Positions 17,407 through 27,067 of a stretch of DNA of 58,989 nucleotides are shown piece by piece. Within the stretch, counting starts at the first letter, position 1; each line of letters opens with the position of its first letter. The position numbers and the translations under genes were made by a program. This DNA is from Micavibrio sp. UBA6139 (lineage in GTDB: Bacteria; Pseudomonadota; Alphaproteobacteria; Micavibrionales; Micavibrionaceae), in NCBI GenBank assembly GCA_002423285.1, contig DIVF01000051.1, positions 1 to 58,989 of the forward strand, in the 5' to 3' direction. Under the pieces are notes generated by a model. That model made no database searches. It was not told the origin of the DNA and saw only the letters and a program-made list of their open reading frames with translations.

Positions 17407-18174
17407 CTAAAACTGCCGACGGCGTAAATCAATCAACGCGGCACAGATCAACAAGCCCGTATAAATAACGCCTTGAATTGCAATAAAAGCAAAACCGATC
17501 TCACCTTGCGCATCGGGATAAACTAGCCAGGTGGTCTGGGTCATTAAATCGATACGCGGCACGATCATGGACACAATATTCATGATGCCATTTAAAAGCG
17601 GCGCAATCGGCGATTCATTCCCAACACTGGCAATCCCCAGAAGCTGGCCCATCAGACGGGACAACACATATAGGCCAAAAACAGCCATCGCACCGCTGGC
17701 GGCACTTTGCAAAACCATCGCGAAAAACAGGGCCGCATTCACGATCAGAATATATTCCATGATCAGGCTGAACACCCATAATCCATGGCCGGGCCCGACA
17801 GCCTGAATAACAACCGCGCACACCGCAACGCCAATGACACAACCGAGAATAATAGCCAGCAATGAAAAACCGACAGCATGCGAGAGGATGAAGCTACTGC
17901 GGCTAATGGGGCGGGACAGCAGGAACTCGACATCTTTGTTTTCAAAAGACCGGCGAATATAAAAGACGACGAAGAGGACTAGCCCCACCGCCCCTGCAAA
18001 GCGCAATCCACCTGCCGTAAAGACCAGTGCAAATTGGCTGCTTTCGATAAACGCGCCGGAACCCAGGAAAACTGATAATGCGGCTCCGACGGCGACCAGG
18101 ATACCCAAACTTACAATGAGTCTGTCACGCAAAGCAGCCATCAGAACATAGCGGACAAGTGGCCATGAAAGCAT
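17407..18174 (-). CDS. ABC-2 type permease of the pilus locus
   Basis: 255 residues with about six membrane helices. The soluble patch after the second helix (YIRRSFENKDVEFLLSRPISRSSF) is typical of ABC-2 permeases that couple to an ATPase. No ATPase is adjacent; the only candidate in the window is at 25006-25749 in the same cluster. Resembles PilI of M. xanthus by role and context. AAGGGG lies upstream of the ATG. Confidence 0.85.
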   Translation of the reverse strand: MLSWPLVRYVLMAALRDRLIVSLGILVAVGAALSVFLGSGAFIESSQFALVFTAGGLRFAGAVGLVLFVVFYIRRSFENKDVEFLLSRPISRSSFILSHAVGFSLLAIILGCVIGVAVCAVVIQAVGPGHGLWVFSLIMEYILIVNAALFFAMVLQSAASGAMAVFGLYVLSRLMGQLLGIASVGNESPIAPLLNGIMNIVSMIVPRIDLMTQTTWLVYPDAQGEIGFAFIAIQGVIYTGLLICAALIDLRRRQF

Positions 18175-18216
18175 AATCAGTAAGGCCCCTTAACCTCTTG
18201 GAACGCAATCCGTCAA

Positions 18217-20091
18217 TTACATCTTCATCGGGCGGCGATCGCCGGAGAAGCGTTTGTACAGGTCGCGGTCCGCTTCGGAAATGCCGTTGCTGGCATCAAC
18301 GATTGTGGCGCGCAGGAAGATCACGAGTTCTGTTTTCTTCACGCTATCCACTTGTTTACGGAACGCGGCACCCAACAATGGGATTTCACCCAAAACCGGA
18401 ACGGCCTGTTGTGTTGAATCCGTACGATCCTGCATCAACCCGCCCATCAGGAGCGCGTGGCCGGAATCCATCTTCACAACTGAATCCATCTCTTGAATAT
18501 TCACAACTGGAATTTCAGAAACGATTGGTGTTGCCAGACCAGCAGAAACAAACGCGACGGCCGGATCAGGAACGCGGTCAACGATGCGGGTAATGGTTGG
18601 GCGAACCGACATGGACACAGTCCTATCATCCAGATCAATGGATGGTTGGACGTTGATCAGAACACCTTCTGGGACGTTGCGGATTTCACTGTCGATATCG
18701 GTTTGTGTCACGCCATCTTCGGTGGTCACATCAATATCGATTTCAAAATACACAACATTGTTTGCCACGTTCAAAACAGCTGATTGGTTATTCAGAACCG
18801 TCAGACGCGGGCTGGCCAGCGCCTTTACAGTACCAAAGCGAGAAATCGCATCAACCACGGCGGTTACATCGTTTCCGGTGTAACCAATTGAAAAGTTTGC
18901 ATCGCCTGAAATCGCATCAGGCAACCCTGGGCGGACCAAACCACCAGCAGCCCCTGTCAGACCGAGGTTAAATTCACCGATCATATTTTCAAGGACGTTC
19001 CAGTTGATCCCTGCTGCGAATTCATCGCTCAAAGACACTTCCATGATTTTTGCTTCAATCAGAACTTGCGAGGTCACAGAACGGCGCACTTGCGCCATAT
19101 AATCTGCAATCTTTTTATGCTGACGTTCTGTGGCACTGATCGAAACAATCCCCGCCTGCTTGTTGATCGAGAAGCTGGAACCATCCGGGCTTTGACCAGG
19201 AACAGGTGCCGCCGCAGTAGCAGTATCCTGCGTATCTGTTGGCAATGAGTTAACCTGCAACGTCGCGGCCGGCGCCTGTGTTTGAACGATTGGCTGGCCA
19301 TCTTCGCCCATGACAGTAACAGGCTCAACCGGAGCAGGATTCGACGGTGCTGCCGTAATGGTCGGATCATTTGCCGTCATCAAAGCACTTCTGGCCTGTG
19401 ACACACCCAGAATCTGCGTGAGTGCTGTATTCAATTCACCCCAGAAATCCGATTCACTTTTACCGGCGGCTTCAAATTTGGAACCTGTGTTTGCACCCTG
19501 CCCCGATACAACCGATACGTCGTTTTTAATCGAGCTGGTGTTTTGACGGATATAATTCAGGTAATCGATTTTATATGTTTTGTGGAACGGAACATCCAGC
19601 TCAACACGAACGATTTCATCATCGAATTTATAACGCAGACCAGAGATGCTGGAGATACGATCAATCACAACATCAAATGGCTTGTCACGTGCCGTGAAAA
19701 TAATCGAACCACGAATACGTGGGTCGAGTTCGATGTCATAGTCAGCTTGCGAAGCCAATTCAAACAGCGCGTCGCGCAACGGCACAGTCTGGTTAATTGA
19801 AATCGATACCAACGGCATCGGCTTCAAATCGGCCGATGGGCTCGCAATATAATCCTGCAATGCCGGAACGGAATTATCTGCGGCCTTCATATCGTGCTTT
19901 GCATCTTCTTCTGCAATTCGCGGCGCAAGCGCATCGCGGTAATCTTGCATCTCCATATGTCCGGAACGATCCATCTTCAAATGGTTGCGTGTGAGATCAC
20001 ATGCGGACAACGCCAGCGTTGATGCCGACAGTGCCAGCACAGAAAACGAAATACCGCTGAGTTTTTTCAGTGTTCCGGTCATTTGAGTCAT
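18217..20091 (-). CDS. Type IV pilus secretin (PilQ/MshL type), lipoprotein
   Basis: About 624 residues. Outer-membrane channel through which the pilus passes. A signal peptide ends in lipobox LSAC, so it should be lipidated and might not need a pilotin. An STN-like domain (about 95-165: VPLRDALFELASQADYDIEL) is followed by a Pro/Ala-rich linker (around 255-305) and the secretin core (VLIEAKIMEVSLSDEFAAGI; VPEGVLINVQPSID; MDSGHALLMGGLMQDR; VPVLGEIPLLGAAFR). No AMIN domain is seen, which favours MshL over PilQ. Start: an ATG six codons upstream (20109) has no ribosome binding site; 20091 is preceded by GAGAA. Confidence 0.92.
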   Translation of the reverse strand: MTQMTGTLKKLSGISFSVLALSASTLALSACDLTRNHLKMDRSGHMEMQDYRDALAPRIAEEDAKHDMKAADNSVPALQDYIASPSADLKPMPLVSISINQTVPLRDALFELASQADYDIELDPRIRGSIIFTARDKPFDVVIDRISSISGLRYKFDDEIVRVELDVPFHKTYKIDYLNYIRQNTSSIKNDVSVVSGQGANTGSKFEAAGKSESDFWGELNTALTQILGVSQARSALMTANDPTITAAPSNPAPVEPVTVMGEDGQPIVQTQAPAATLQVNSLPTDTQDTATAAAPVPGQSPDGSSFSINKQAGIVSISATERQHKKIADYMAQVRRSVTSQVLIEAKIMEVSLSDEFAAGINWNVLENMIGEFNLGLTGAAGGLVRPGLPDAISGDANFSIGYTGNDVTAVVDAISRFGTVKALASPRLTVLNNQSAVLNVANNVVYFEIDIDVTTEDGVTQTDIDSEIRNVPEGVLINVQPSIDLDDRTVSMSVRPTITRIVDRVPDPAVAFVSAGLATPIVSEIPVVNIQEMDSVVKMDSGHALLMGGLMQDRTDSTQQAVPVLGEIPLLGAAFRKQVDSVKKTELVIFLRATIVDASNGISEADRDLYKRFSGDRRPMKM

Positions 20092-20228
20092 TAGGATTCT
20101 CAACTTCATAAAAATGTGAAAAAGGCCGTCCAGATAGAACAGACGTTGAATTTGAATACGTGGGCAGAACGGCGCAAATCACCGCTCAGGACATAACTAT
20201 ATCATAGGGATGTTGAATCGGAAAAGGC

Positions 20229-20247
20229 GCAATTTTGACAAAATTGC
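20229..20247 (-). terminator. Weak hairpin after pilU
   Basis: GCAATTTT and AAAATTGC around three bases, 34 bases past the pilU stop. An additional CCCCGG...CCGGGG pair lies at 20257-20275. On the minus strand GCGCCTTTTCC follows. It could end the pilT-pilU transcript. Confidence 0.4.
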
Positions 20248-20280
20248 ACACCCCCACCCCGGGGAAAAACCGGGGCAGGA

Positions 20281-21411
20281 TTAGTCAGAAAAACTTAAAA
20301 TGGTACTGTCGAGAGCCTTCATGGTCTCCGGGTCCCCGCGTCCCAACTTAACCTGTTGGATCTTGATCTTCAGATCGCCCGGTTGATCGGCTTGCGAAAC
20401 GGCAGTTTCTTCGGTAATCCGCCCGTCCTTGAACAACCGCAGCAAGGATAGATCAAAGGTGGCCATGCCCAGCTGGGCGTTTTGTTCCATAACTTCGCGG
20501 ATTTTAATAATATCGCCCTTATGGATCAGGTCTTTAACCAGACCCTGATTGAGCATCACCTCAATTGCCAGCGTCAACCCACCATCGGCCGCCGGAACCA
20601 GACGTTGCGATACAATCGCCCGCAGGTTCATCGACAGGTTCAGGCGAATCTGGTTGTGGGCATCTTCTGGAAATAAGTTCACAATACGCTCAATCGATTG
20701 ATAGGCGTTATTGGTGTGCAGAGTCGCCAGACACAAATGTCCTGTCTCTGCCGCCGTCAATGCTTGCTCCATCACCTCACGGTCGCGAACCTCCCCCACC
20801 AGAATCACATCGGGGCGCTGGCGCAGGGCATTTTTCAGGGCGATGGAATATGATTCGGTATCAACACCCACTTCGCGCTGGGTCACGACAGATTTTTTAT
20901 GTTCGTGGAAATATTCGATCGGGTCTTCAATGGTAATGATGTGACCCTGATCGCGGCTGTTCCGGTAATCGATCATCGAGGCCAGAGTCGTTGATTTCCC
21001 CGACCCGGTCATACCCGTAACCAAAATCAACCCACGCCGTTCCATCGATAGTTTTTCGAGGATTTTCGGCAGGTGCAATTCTTCAAAGGTTGGAATCTTT
21101 GAAATGATCCGGCGAATAACCAAAGCCGGGAATTGACGCTGGCGCAACGCATTCACGCGAAAGCGGCCAAAGCGCCCAACATCCAGTGACGTATTCAATT
21201 CCATCTGCGCTTCAAAATCGCGGCGTTGACGGTTGGTCAGGATCGAGCCAATGATTTCATTTAATTCATCAACGGTCAGTGGCGTATCACGCAGCGGTAT
21301 CAATTGACTGTCTACACGCAGTGACGGCGGGAACCCGACGGTCAGGTACAAATCGCTTGCACCCTTCTCGGTCATCGCCTGAAAGTATTGTAAAATCATT
21401 GGTGCGGTCAA
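20281..21411 (-). CDS. pilU: PilU, accessory retraction ATPase
   Basis: 376 residues. PilT paralogue that supports pilus retraction with PilT. MTEKGASDLYLTVGFPPSLR at the N-terminus is characteristic of PilU. Walker A GMTGSGKS (133-140), Asp box IIIEDP-like TIEDPIEYF, Walker B VILVGEVRD, and His box TLHTNNAYQS are intact; RLVPAADGG also matches PilU. Its ATG overlaps the pilT stop by 4 bases (ATGA). Confidence 0.94.
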   Translation of the reverse strand: MTAPMILQYFQAMTEKGASDLYLTVGFPPSLRVDSQLIPLRDTPLTVDELNEIIGSILTNRQRRDFEAQMELNTSLDVGRFGRFRVNALRQRQFPALVIRRIISKIPTFEELHLPKILEKLSMERRGLILVTGMTGSGKSTTLASMIDYRNSRDQGHIITIEDPIEYFHEHKKSVVTQREVGVDTESYSIALKNALRQRPDVILVGEVRDREVMEQALTAAETGHLCLATLHTNNAYQSIERIVNLFPEDAHNQIRLNLSMNLRAIVSQRLVPAADGGLTLAIEVMLNQGLVKDLIHKGDIIKIREVMEQNAQLGMATFDLSLLRLFKDGRITEETAVSQADQPGDLKIKIQQVKLGRGDPETMKALDSTILSFSD

Positions 21412-22583
21412 AACGAGTAACCCTCATCTCCAGAATCCGGCTTGTCACCACCACGAACACCCATGGCGGCAGCCTTGCGGGAAACCGGATCTTGCTTTTT
21501 ACCCCCGCCGAGTGTGGCGGAAACTTCATCATCGTCGCGGTCTTCGCCCTCATCGGTCGTTTTCAACAACGCACGGCGGGCTTCAGACTTATCAATGATG
21601 CCTTGTTCCAACATGGCGTTGACGGCATCTTCCATGGTGATCATGCCGTAACGCGAGCCGGTTTGAATCATGGAGTAAAGCTGCGCCACCTGGTTCTCAC
21701 GAATCAAGTTCCGCACAGCGTTCGTACCAACCAGAATTTCAAACGCACCGATACGGCCCTCGCCGCCTGTCTTTTTCAACAGGGTCTGCGCCACAACGCC
21801 TTGCAATGAACTGGCCAACATGGCGCGAATCATTTCCTTATCCCCTGTCGGGAACGCGTCAATAATACGGTCAATGGTTTTCGCAGCAGAGTTTGAGTGC
21901 AGTGTCCCAAACACAAGGTGACCCGTTTCCGCCGCCGTCAGGGCCAGCGCGATGGTTTCGTAATCGCGCATCTCCCCCACCAGAATAACGTCCAGGTCTT
22001 CCCGCAGAACGGATTTCAATGCGCGGGCGAAGGATTTTGTATCGGTCCCAAGCTCACGGTGGTTGACCAGACTTTTCTTTGACGTGTGAAAGAATTCGAC
22101 AGGGTCTTCAATCGTGATGATATGGCGACCATCATTTTCGTTGATGTGGTTAATCATCGACGCCAACGTTGTCGATTTACCCGACCCCGTTGGACCGGTC
22201 ACCAAAATCAAACCTTTTTCCAGCTCCGCAAAGCGGCGCATGATCGGTGGTAATTCTAATTCTTCCATCGTTGGCACAAGTGATGGAATGCTCCGGAACA
22301 CGGCGGCTGTACCGGTACGGGTTGTAAAGGCGTTGACGCGGAAACGCGCCTTCTCGCCGTATGCAATCGCGAAGTCCAGCTCCATCTCGCGTTCGAAATC
22401 AGCGCGTTGATCTTCCGTCATAACAGAATACAGCATGGTACGAATGTCATCGCTTTGCAGCGGTTCGGCTTTCACCCGTTTCAAATCGCCGTGCACGCGA
22501 ATAATCGGCACGTTCATCGGGCTCAAATGCAGATCCGATGCATTGTTTTGAATGGCGAAGCGCAGTAATTGCAGAATATCCAA
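21408..22583 (-). CDS. pilT: PilT, pilus retraction ATPase
   Basis: 391 residues. Hexameric cytoplasmic motor that depolymerises the pilus and powers twitching. Walker A GPTGSGKS (130-137), TIEDPVEFFH, Walker B VILVGEMRD (PilT usually has GEMRD), FGTLHSNSAAKT, and AVRNLIRE, close to the AIRNLIRE motif required for retraction. A charged 50-residue tail (DEGEDRDDDE; GGGKKQDPVSRKAA) extends past the family's usual end. Coupled to pilU by ATGA. Confidence 0.96.
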   Translation of the reverse strand: MDILQLLRFAIQNNASDLHLSPMNVPIIRVHGDLKRVKAEPLQSDDIRTMLYSVMTEDQRADFEREMELDFAIAYGEKARFRVNAFTTRTGTAAVFRSIPSLVPTMEELELPPIMRRFAELEKGLILVTGPTGSGKSTTLASMINHINENDGRHIITIEDPVEFFHTSKKSLVNHRELGTDTKSFARALKSVLREDLDVILVGEMRDYETIALALTAAETGHLVFGTLHSNSAAKTIDRIIDAFPTGDKEMIRAMLASSLQGVVAQTLLKKTGGEGRIGAFEILVGTNAVRNLIRENQVAQLYSMIQTGSRYGMITMEDAVNAMLEQGIIDKSEARRALLKTTDEGEDRDDDEVSATLGGGKKQDPVSRKAAAMGVRGGDKPDSGDEGYSF

Positions 22584-22704
22584 GATGGTTCTCCCCAGGG
22601 ATGGATGGAGCCGATCAGCCCCATACTCACTTTAAGCGCAAAATAACAAACGGAAGGTAAACGAAATAAGGAAAATTATGCCGTAAATTCAAGGATGTAT
22701 AAAG

Positions 22705-22727
22705 ATGACTCCCCCGTCAAGAGTCAT
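22705..22727 (-). terminator. Terminator after pilD
   Basis: ATGACTC (22705-22711) and GAGTCAT (22721-22727) pair over 7 bp around 9 bases; CTTTATA follows on the minus strand. It lies directly after the prepilin peptidase stop, suggesting pilT-pilU form a separate transcript. Confidence 0.55.
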
Positions 22728-22730
22728 GCC

Positions 22731-23528
22731 CTACATGAAATGGTCGAAAACCCCCTGAATTTGGCCCTGAAACAGCACACACAGCACAAAAGACACGATC
22801 AAAGCAGGCCCAAACGGAAAAACATCTTTCTTTAAAATAACTTTCCAGAAAGCACCCATAATCACCCCACACACCCCCGACAATATCAAAAATGCCGGTA
22901 AAAGCCCAACCCCCAGCCACACCCCGGCGACCGCAAAAAACTTCACATCGCCCAGCCCCAGCGCCTCTTTCTTCAAAACGCGGCCCAAAACCCAGCCGAC
23001 AACAAAAACAAGCCCGGCATAAAGGGCGGCCCCCAGCACAGCATATTTCAATGCCAGGAACGGCGCGTAAGGCGACGTGAGAACAACAAAAACCGCCCCC
23101 AGCACACCCAGAATAATATTGATCTGATCGGGCAGAATCATAAATTCGATATCAATGGCAATCATCGCCACCAAAAACGGCATTGCCATCATCAAAATAA
23201 TCGACGCCAGATGGAACCCCATCATCCCCTGCACCAGCAAACAGGCCAGCAACGTGCAAAGCTCAATCATCGGGTAACGCCAGCAAATCGCCGCACGGCA
23301 ATGGCGGCATCGACCACGCAAAAACATCCATGAAAAGAAGGGGACCAGATCAAGGGCGGATAAAACATGCCCGCATGATGTACAGGCCGAACGCGCCGAC
23401 ACCCACGAAACATCACGCGGAATGCGATACGCCATGGCACTGGCAAAGCTGCCAAACACCAAACCTAAAAATGCCGTGACCACCCATGCGGGTGGTCCAG
23501 ACAAAGCCATTAGACTTAAAAAATCCAT
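22731..23528 (-). CDS. pilD: Prepilin peptidase / N-methyltransferase
   Basis: 265 residues. Membrane aspartyl protease that removes the prepilin leader and N-methylates the new end. The zinc-type cysteines are C49, C52, C74 and C77 (CTSC, CRHC). Catalytic Asp are in AIDIEFMILPDQ (D126) and GLGDVKFF (D194). About eight membrane segments. It begins 2 bases after the TPR gene ends, so the two are co-translated. Confidence 0.96.
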   Translation of the reverse strand: MDFLSLMALSGPPAWVVTAFLGLVFGSFASAMAYRIPRDVSWVSARSACTSCGHVLSALDLVPFFSWMFLRGRCRHCRAAICWRYPMIELCTLLACLLVQGMMGFHLASIILMMAMPFLVAMIAIDIEFMILPDQINIILGVLGAVFVVLTSPYAPFLALKYAVLGAALYAGLVFVVGWVLGRVLKKEALGLGDVKFFAVAGVWLGVGLLPAFLILSGVCGVIMGAFWKVILKKDVFPFGPALIVSFVLCVLFQGQIQGVFDHFM

Positions 23529-23530
23529 GA

Positions 23531-24931
23531 TTAGTAACGCAGTTTGGACAGACGATCATAAATCGTTTCACGAGGGATCGATTTCCCGCCACCATAAACC
23601 GCATCGGTTTGCAGGGCCTGTTCGTAATATTTTACAGCCATGTCTTTGCTGCCTGCACGGTCCGCAACAACAGCCATGTTAAACACGTGCTGCGCGTTGT
23701 TTGGATCAAGGCTGGCGGCGGTGCCCAAGGCCTGCATTGCGCGTTGGTTCTCACCCATCTCGGCATAGGTCATGCCAAGTTGCGCGGCGATACCGGCATT
23801 GCCCGGGAACTTATCACGCAAATCAGACAGGCGGCGCAGTGCCACAGCCGGATATTGCTTCTTAATCAGGCCCATCATGTTGACAACAGCATCTGTGTTG
23901 TTTGGCACAAGGTTCAAAAGCTCTTCATAGCTGAGAATAGCAACATCATCCTGACCGAGTTTTTGTTGTGCAACCGCACGGCCCATCAGAATGCGTGTAT
24001 CGCGCTGGTTCCGTTTATACAGCTGGTCGTACATTTCAAGCGCAGCGTCATAACGCTCCAACTCCAACGCACGGGAAGCTGCAGCAACTTGTGCTTCCAG
24101 ATCACCCGCCTCAACGGTCTTTTTAGAAATGACCAGTTTCGAAGCAGGTTCCATCACCGGATCAACCTTGCGTGGACCAATTGAATTGGCCATCGGGCCG
24201 CTTGGAACACTTTGCGAGGAATAATAATTATCTGGTGCATCTGATTTTGGTTCGGGGGTCAGTTTTGTTGTGGCACTGGACCCGCTGACGGTTTCCATTA
24301 CGCCCGGCCCTGCTGGTGCAGGGGCTGGCGCCGGATTAGCAAGAACGGCTGTATCGGGTGTTGGCAATGTTGCTGGTGCTTCGGCAACCGATGATAACTC
24401 TGGTGCAGGCTCGGGTGCAGGTGCTGGCACAACAATGGGTTCTGCGACGATGGCTTGTGTTTCAGGCGGTGGCGCCAATTCTTCTGATGGTGCAGAAACG
24501 GCCTGCTCGACGGGTGTTGGCATTGGCATTTCCGGTGGAGCGGCAATGACACTCTCATCGCTGCCACCCAAAACTTGCGGTGATGGTTCGCCAGAGGTTG
24601 GTTCAACATGCGACAATGCATGGCCAACAAATTCTTCTTCCAATTGCGCCAGCGGATCAATCGGCGCGGTGATCAATGCATCCACTTCACTGACCGTCAT
24701 GGCCAGCGGTTGTGCGGTTGCCGGTGCGGGGACGTTTGTATCGGCCTGAGCAACATGCCCGATCACCGCAACAACAGCCACCACCGCCACGGCGGATAAC
24801 AGCATATTGCGTGTGGTATGACGCGGTGCCTTGCGTGGCAGATCGCGGTCAAGATCCAGCTCGTCATGATCGAAATCGGCGATCATATCTTCGATGCTGG
24901 ACTGGTCAGGATGGTTACCCTTGGTGATCAT
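23531..24931 (-). CDS. MshN-like membrane TPR protein
   Basis: 466 residues. A cytoplasmic acidic N-terminus (DDFDHDELDLDRD-like, 15-32) is followed by one membrane helix (LLSAVAVVAVVAVIGHV, about 44-60), a 200-residue Pro/Ala/Glu-rich linker, and five or so TPR units (from about 275: ASRALELERYDAALEMYDQL; RILMGRAVAQQKLGQDDVAI; PGNAGIAAQLGMTYAEMGEN; AVKYYEQALQTDAV). This matches MshN of MSHA pili rather than the lipoprotein PilF/PilW. Role inferred: periplasmic assembly scaffold. Confidence 0.88.
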   Translation of the reverse strand: MITKGNHPDQSSIEDMIADFDHDELDLDRDLPRKAPRHTTRNMLLSAVAVVAVVAVIGHVAQADTNVPAPATAQPLAMTVSEVDALITAPIDPLAQLEEEFVGHALSHVEPTSGEPSPQVLGGSDESVIAAPPEMPMPTPVEQAVSAPSEELAPPPETQAIVAEPIVVPAPAPEPAPELSSVAEAPATLPTPDTAVLANPAPAPAPAGPGVMETVSGSSATTKLTPEPKSDAPDNYYSSQSVPSGPMANSIGPRKVDPVMEPASKLVISKKTVEAGDLEAQVAAASRALELERYDAALEMYDQLYKRNQRDTRILMGRAVAQQKLGQDDVAILSYEELLNLVPNNTDAVVNMMGLIKKQYPAVALRRLSDLRDKFPGNAGIAAQLGMTYAEMGENQRAMQALGTAASLDPNNAQHVFNMAVVADRAGSKDMAVKYYEQALQTDAVYGGGKSIPRETIYDRLSKLRY

Positions 24932-25005
24932 TTCTAGAACCCTCTATTCAATCTATTAGAATCTAACAAAAACAAGGACGCAAGGGAATCCTTTAAAGTT
25001 ATTTT

Positions 25006-25749
25006 TCACGCCGCCAGAGACGGTTTTTCAATCAGTTTCAGGAAAGCCCGTTCCAGATGGTCTGTTCCGGTTTGCGCCTTTAGCCCCGCTGGCGGCCCGA
25101 GATAGCGCAACACCCCTTCGTGCAGCACCCCAACCCGGTCGCAAATTTCATCCATATCCGACAGGATATGAGAGCTTAAGAAAATCGTCCGCCCCTGCGC
25201 TTTTGTTTCCAGAAGCATGTCTTTCACCGCAGCGCGCGCGCGCGGATCAAGGCCGCTCATCGGCTCATCCAGAATAAACAGGCCACAACCCGTCATAATC
25301 GTTCCCATCAGGCCCAGCTTTTGACGCATCCCCTTGGAATAGGTCTGCACCCGGCGATCAAGCGCCGCAGGGTCCAAGGCCAAACGAACCGCAGCATCTC
25401 GCGCCTGCTCATCTGAAAACGGCACACCGTAGAGCTTCATTGAGAATTTAATAAATTCAATCCCGCTCAAAAACCATGGCGGATCAAAACGTTCCGGCAG
25501 ATAGGCATAGCGGCGGCGGCTTTCCATCTGCTTGCGTTCCTGGCCAAAGACATGAATGTCGCCCGATTGAATATCGCGCAAACCCAGAATGGATTTAATC
25601 AGCGTGGTCTTCCCCGCCCCATTCAAACCAATCAGGCCGAACGTTTCCCCTTCGGCGATATCCATGCTGATGCCGTGGATGACCTGGGTTTTCCCATAGG
25701 AAACCTTAACGTCGCTGATCGAGAGAGCGTGGTTCGTCGAAGCATTCAT
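25006..25749 (-). CDS. ABC transporter ATP-binding protein of the pilus locus
   Basis: 247 residues. Walker A GLNGAGKT (41-48), a divergent signature YSKGMRQ (137-143) typical of the gliding/antibiotic-export class of ABC-2 ATPases, Walker B LFILDEP (157-163), and the switch His in FLSSHI. The ATG at 25749 follows CTTTAAG; the frame is open upstream but those codons overlap the preceding gene. No permease is adjacent; the partner is probably the one at 17407. Counterpart of M. xanthus PilH by context. Confidence 0.93.
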   Translation of the reverse strand: MNASTNHALSISDVKVSYGKTQVIHGISMDIAEGETFGLIGLNGAGKTTLIKSILGLRDIQSGDIHVFGQERKQMESRRRYAYLPERFDPPWFLSGIEFIKFSMKLYGVPFSDEQARDAAVRLALDPAALDRRVQTYSKGMRQKLGLMGTIMTGCGLFILDEPMSGLDPRARAAVKDMLLETKAQGRTIFLSSHILSDMDEICDRVGVLHEGVLRYLGPPAGLKAQTGTDHLERAFLKLIEKPSLAA

Positions 25750-25759
25750 CTTAAAGAAA

Positions 25760-26398
25760 TCACATTGCGCCGGTACCCGGAAGGAATATCCGGCTATCGA
25801 GATTGAACCGTTCCTGCGGGCGCAGGCGGATAGGATAAATTTTGTTGGTATAGCCATCAAACCATTTCAGGTCGATATGATGACGGCTGACCTTGATGTC
25901 CATGACCGCTTGCGGAATGGCGTCTGGGGTAATACGAACGCCGTTCAACCAAACCGTCCAGCGGCTATCAGATGAAAACGCAATCCCGCCGAGCGAGATT
26001 TCACGAATGCCCGGGTCGCGGCCAACGGCACTGCCGCCGGATGACATTGCGCCACCCATTGGTAACGCCGTTTTGAAACCGATTTTAGCATCCTGAAGCA
26101 ACGCATGCTGCCACGCCGTAAAGAACAGCGTCTGTACGGATTCAGGCGTAACACTGGCATCACGGACGTTTTGTTTCGCGGCAGAAATCGCCAGCAAGGA
26201 TGATGCCGCAGGAACAGTACTCGTGTCCGCAGGCAATGTTTCCACGGTTAAATTCGTACCCGGCATGCCCTCTTCAGCAACCGCCTCAACAGGCGGTGGC
26301 GATGGAACCTGATCCTGCGCCAGGACAGGCATTGGCGAAAGCATTGCCATCAAGCAAACCCCCATTCCGATCCTGATCAATTTTTGTTCACGCATCAT
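25760..26398 (-). CDS. PilP/MshK-like exported protein
   Basis: About 212 residues. Signal peptide with cleavage after VLA (near residue 28), a low-complexity region, then a compact beta domain at the end (EISLGGIAFSSDSRWTVWLN; GVRITPDAIPQAV; YTNKIYPIRLRPQERF) with the pattern of PilP, MshK and GspC homology regions, which link the inner-membrane platform to the secretin. It follows the PilO-like gene. Start is ambiguous among GTG 26401, ATG 26398 and ATG 26395. Confidence 0.75.
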   Translation of the reverse strand: MMREQKLIRIGMGVCLMAMLSPMPVLAQDQVPSPPPVEAVAEEGMPGTNLTVETLPADTSTVPAASSLLAISAAKQNVRDASVTPESVQTLFFTAWQHALLQDAKIGFKTALPMGGAMSSGGSAVGRDPGIREISLGGIAFSSDSRWTVWLNGVRITPDAIPQAVMDIKVSRHHIDLKWFDGYTNKIYPIRLRPQERFNLDSRIFLPGTGAM

Positions 26399-26410
26399 CA
26401 CTACACCGTT

Positions 26411-27067
26411 TTATTGTGGAACTGCCGGCTGGGCAAGTTGCTGCGGAATATCCGCCCGCTTGACCATCGTGTTCCATGAAAAATCAACTGTTGCCGACAT
26501 TAAAATCGCAGGAACACCATTCCCGATTTGTTTCAGCGTCACCTCATCCACGTCCAGTTTGCGTTCCAGCGTCATGGCGTGAACCCCGGCATGGCCAGGA
26601 AAGGCATTCTCCATCCAGTAGATGAAGCTATAAACATCAATATCATCAAGCGCATCCAGCGAAACCTTCACCGGGCTGTGCAAGATCACATAGTCAGACT
26701 GGGCCGCAATAGGATCTTCCTTCACATTGATCGCCTGAATATCGTAACGCGCAGACAGGATGCTGGATTCTGCTTGAATATCTTCAATCAATTTGCGTGC
26801 AGCAACACGGTCCTGTGTCTGGAAGAAACCTGAACGCTCCAAATCCTCGAACTTGCTTTTCTGTTCCTGGATTTGTTCATATTCGGTTTTGAGTGTCGCG
26901 ACCTCCGTCCGGCGGGCCGTAACCCCCCCCCGCACACGGCGCAAATCCTGCTCCGTCTTGGTCATCTGCGGTGTGAGAACACCATAGAGCAACCCGGCCA
27001 GAACAATATTTGCCGCCAGAAGGCAGGCCAGTGTGACAACGCGTTTAAAACCAAGAACCTTGATCAT
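26411..27067 (-). CDS. pilO: PilO/MshJ-like platform protein
   Basis: 218 residues. Short cytoplasmic N-terminus, one membrane helix (VVTLACLLAANIVLAGLLYG, about 10-29), a coiled coil (35-80) and an alpha/beta ferredoxin-like periplasmic domain (140-205). This is the PilO architecture; sequence identity is low as usual. Its ATG overlaps the stop of the PilM/N-like gene by 4 bases. Confidence 0.82.
   Translation of the reverse strand: MIKVLGFKRVVTLACLLAANIVLAGLLYGVLTPQMTKTEQDLRRVRGGVTARRTEVATLKTEYEQIQEQKSKFEDLERSGFFQTQDRVAARKLIEDIQAESSILSARYDIQAINVKEDPIAAQSDYVILHSPVKVSLDALDDIDVYSFIYWMENAFPGHAGVHAMTLERKLDVDEVTLKQIGNGVPAILMSATVDFSWNTMVKRADIPQQLAQPAVPQ

Noticed and set aside
24270..24749. Gly/Ala/Ser-rich plus-strand frame
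   Set aside because: Complement of the Pro/Ala-rich linker of the MshN-like gene; low complexity keeps several frames open.
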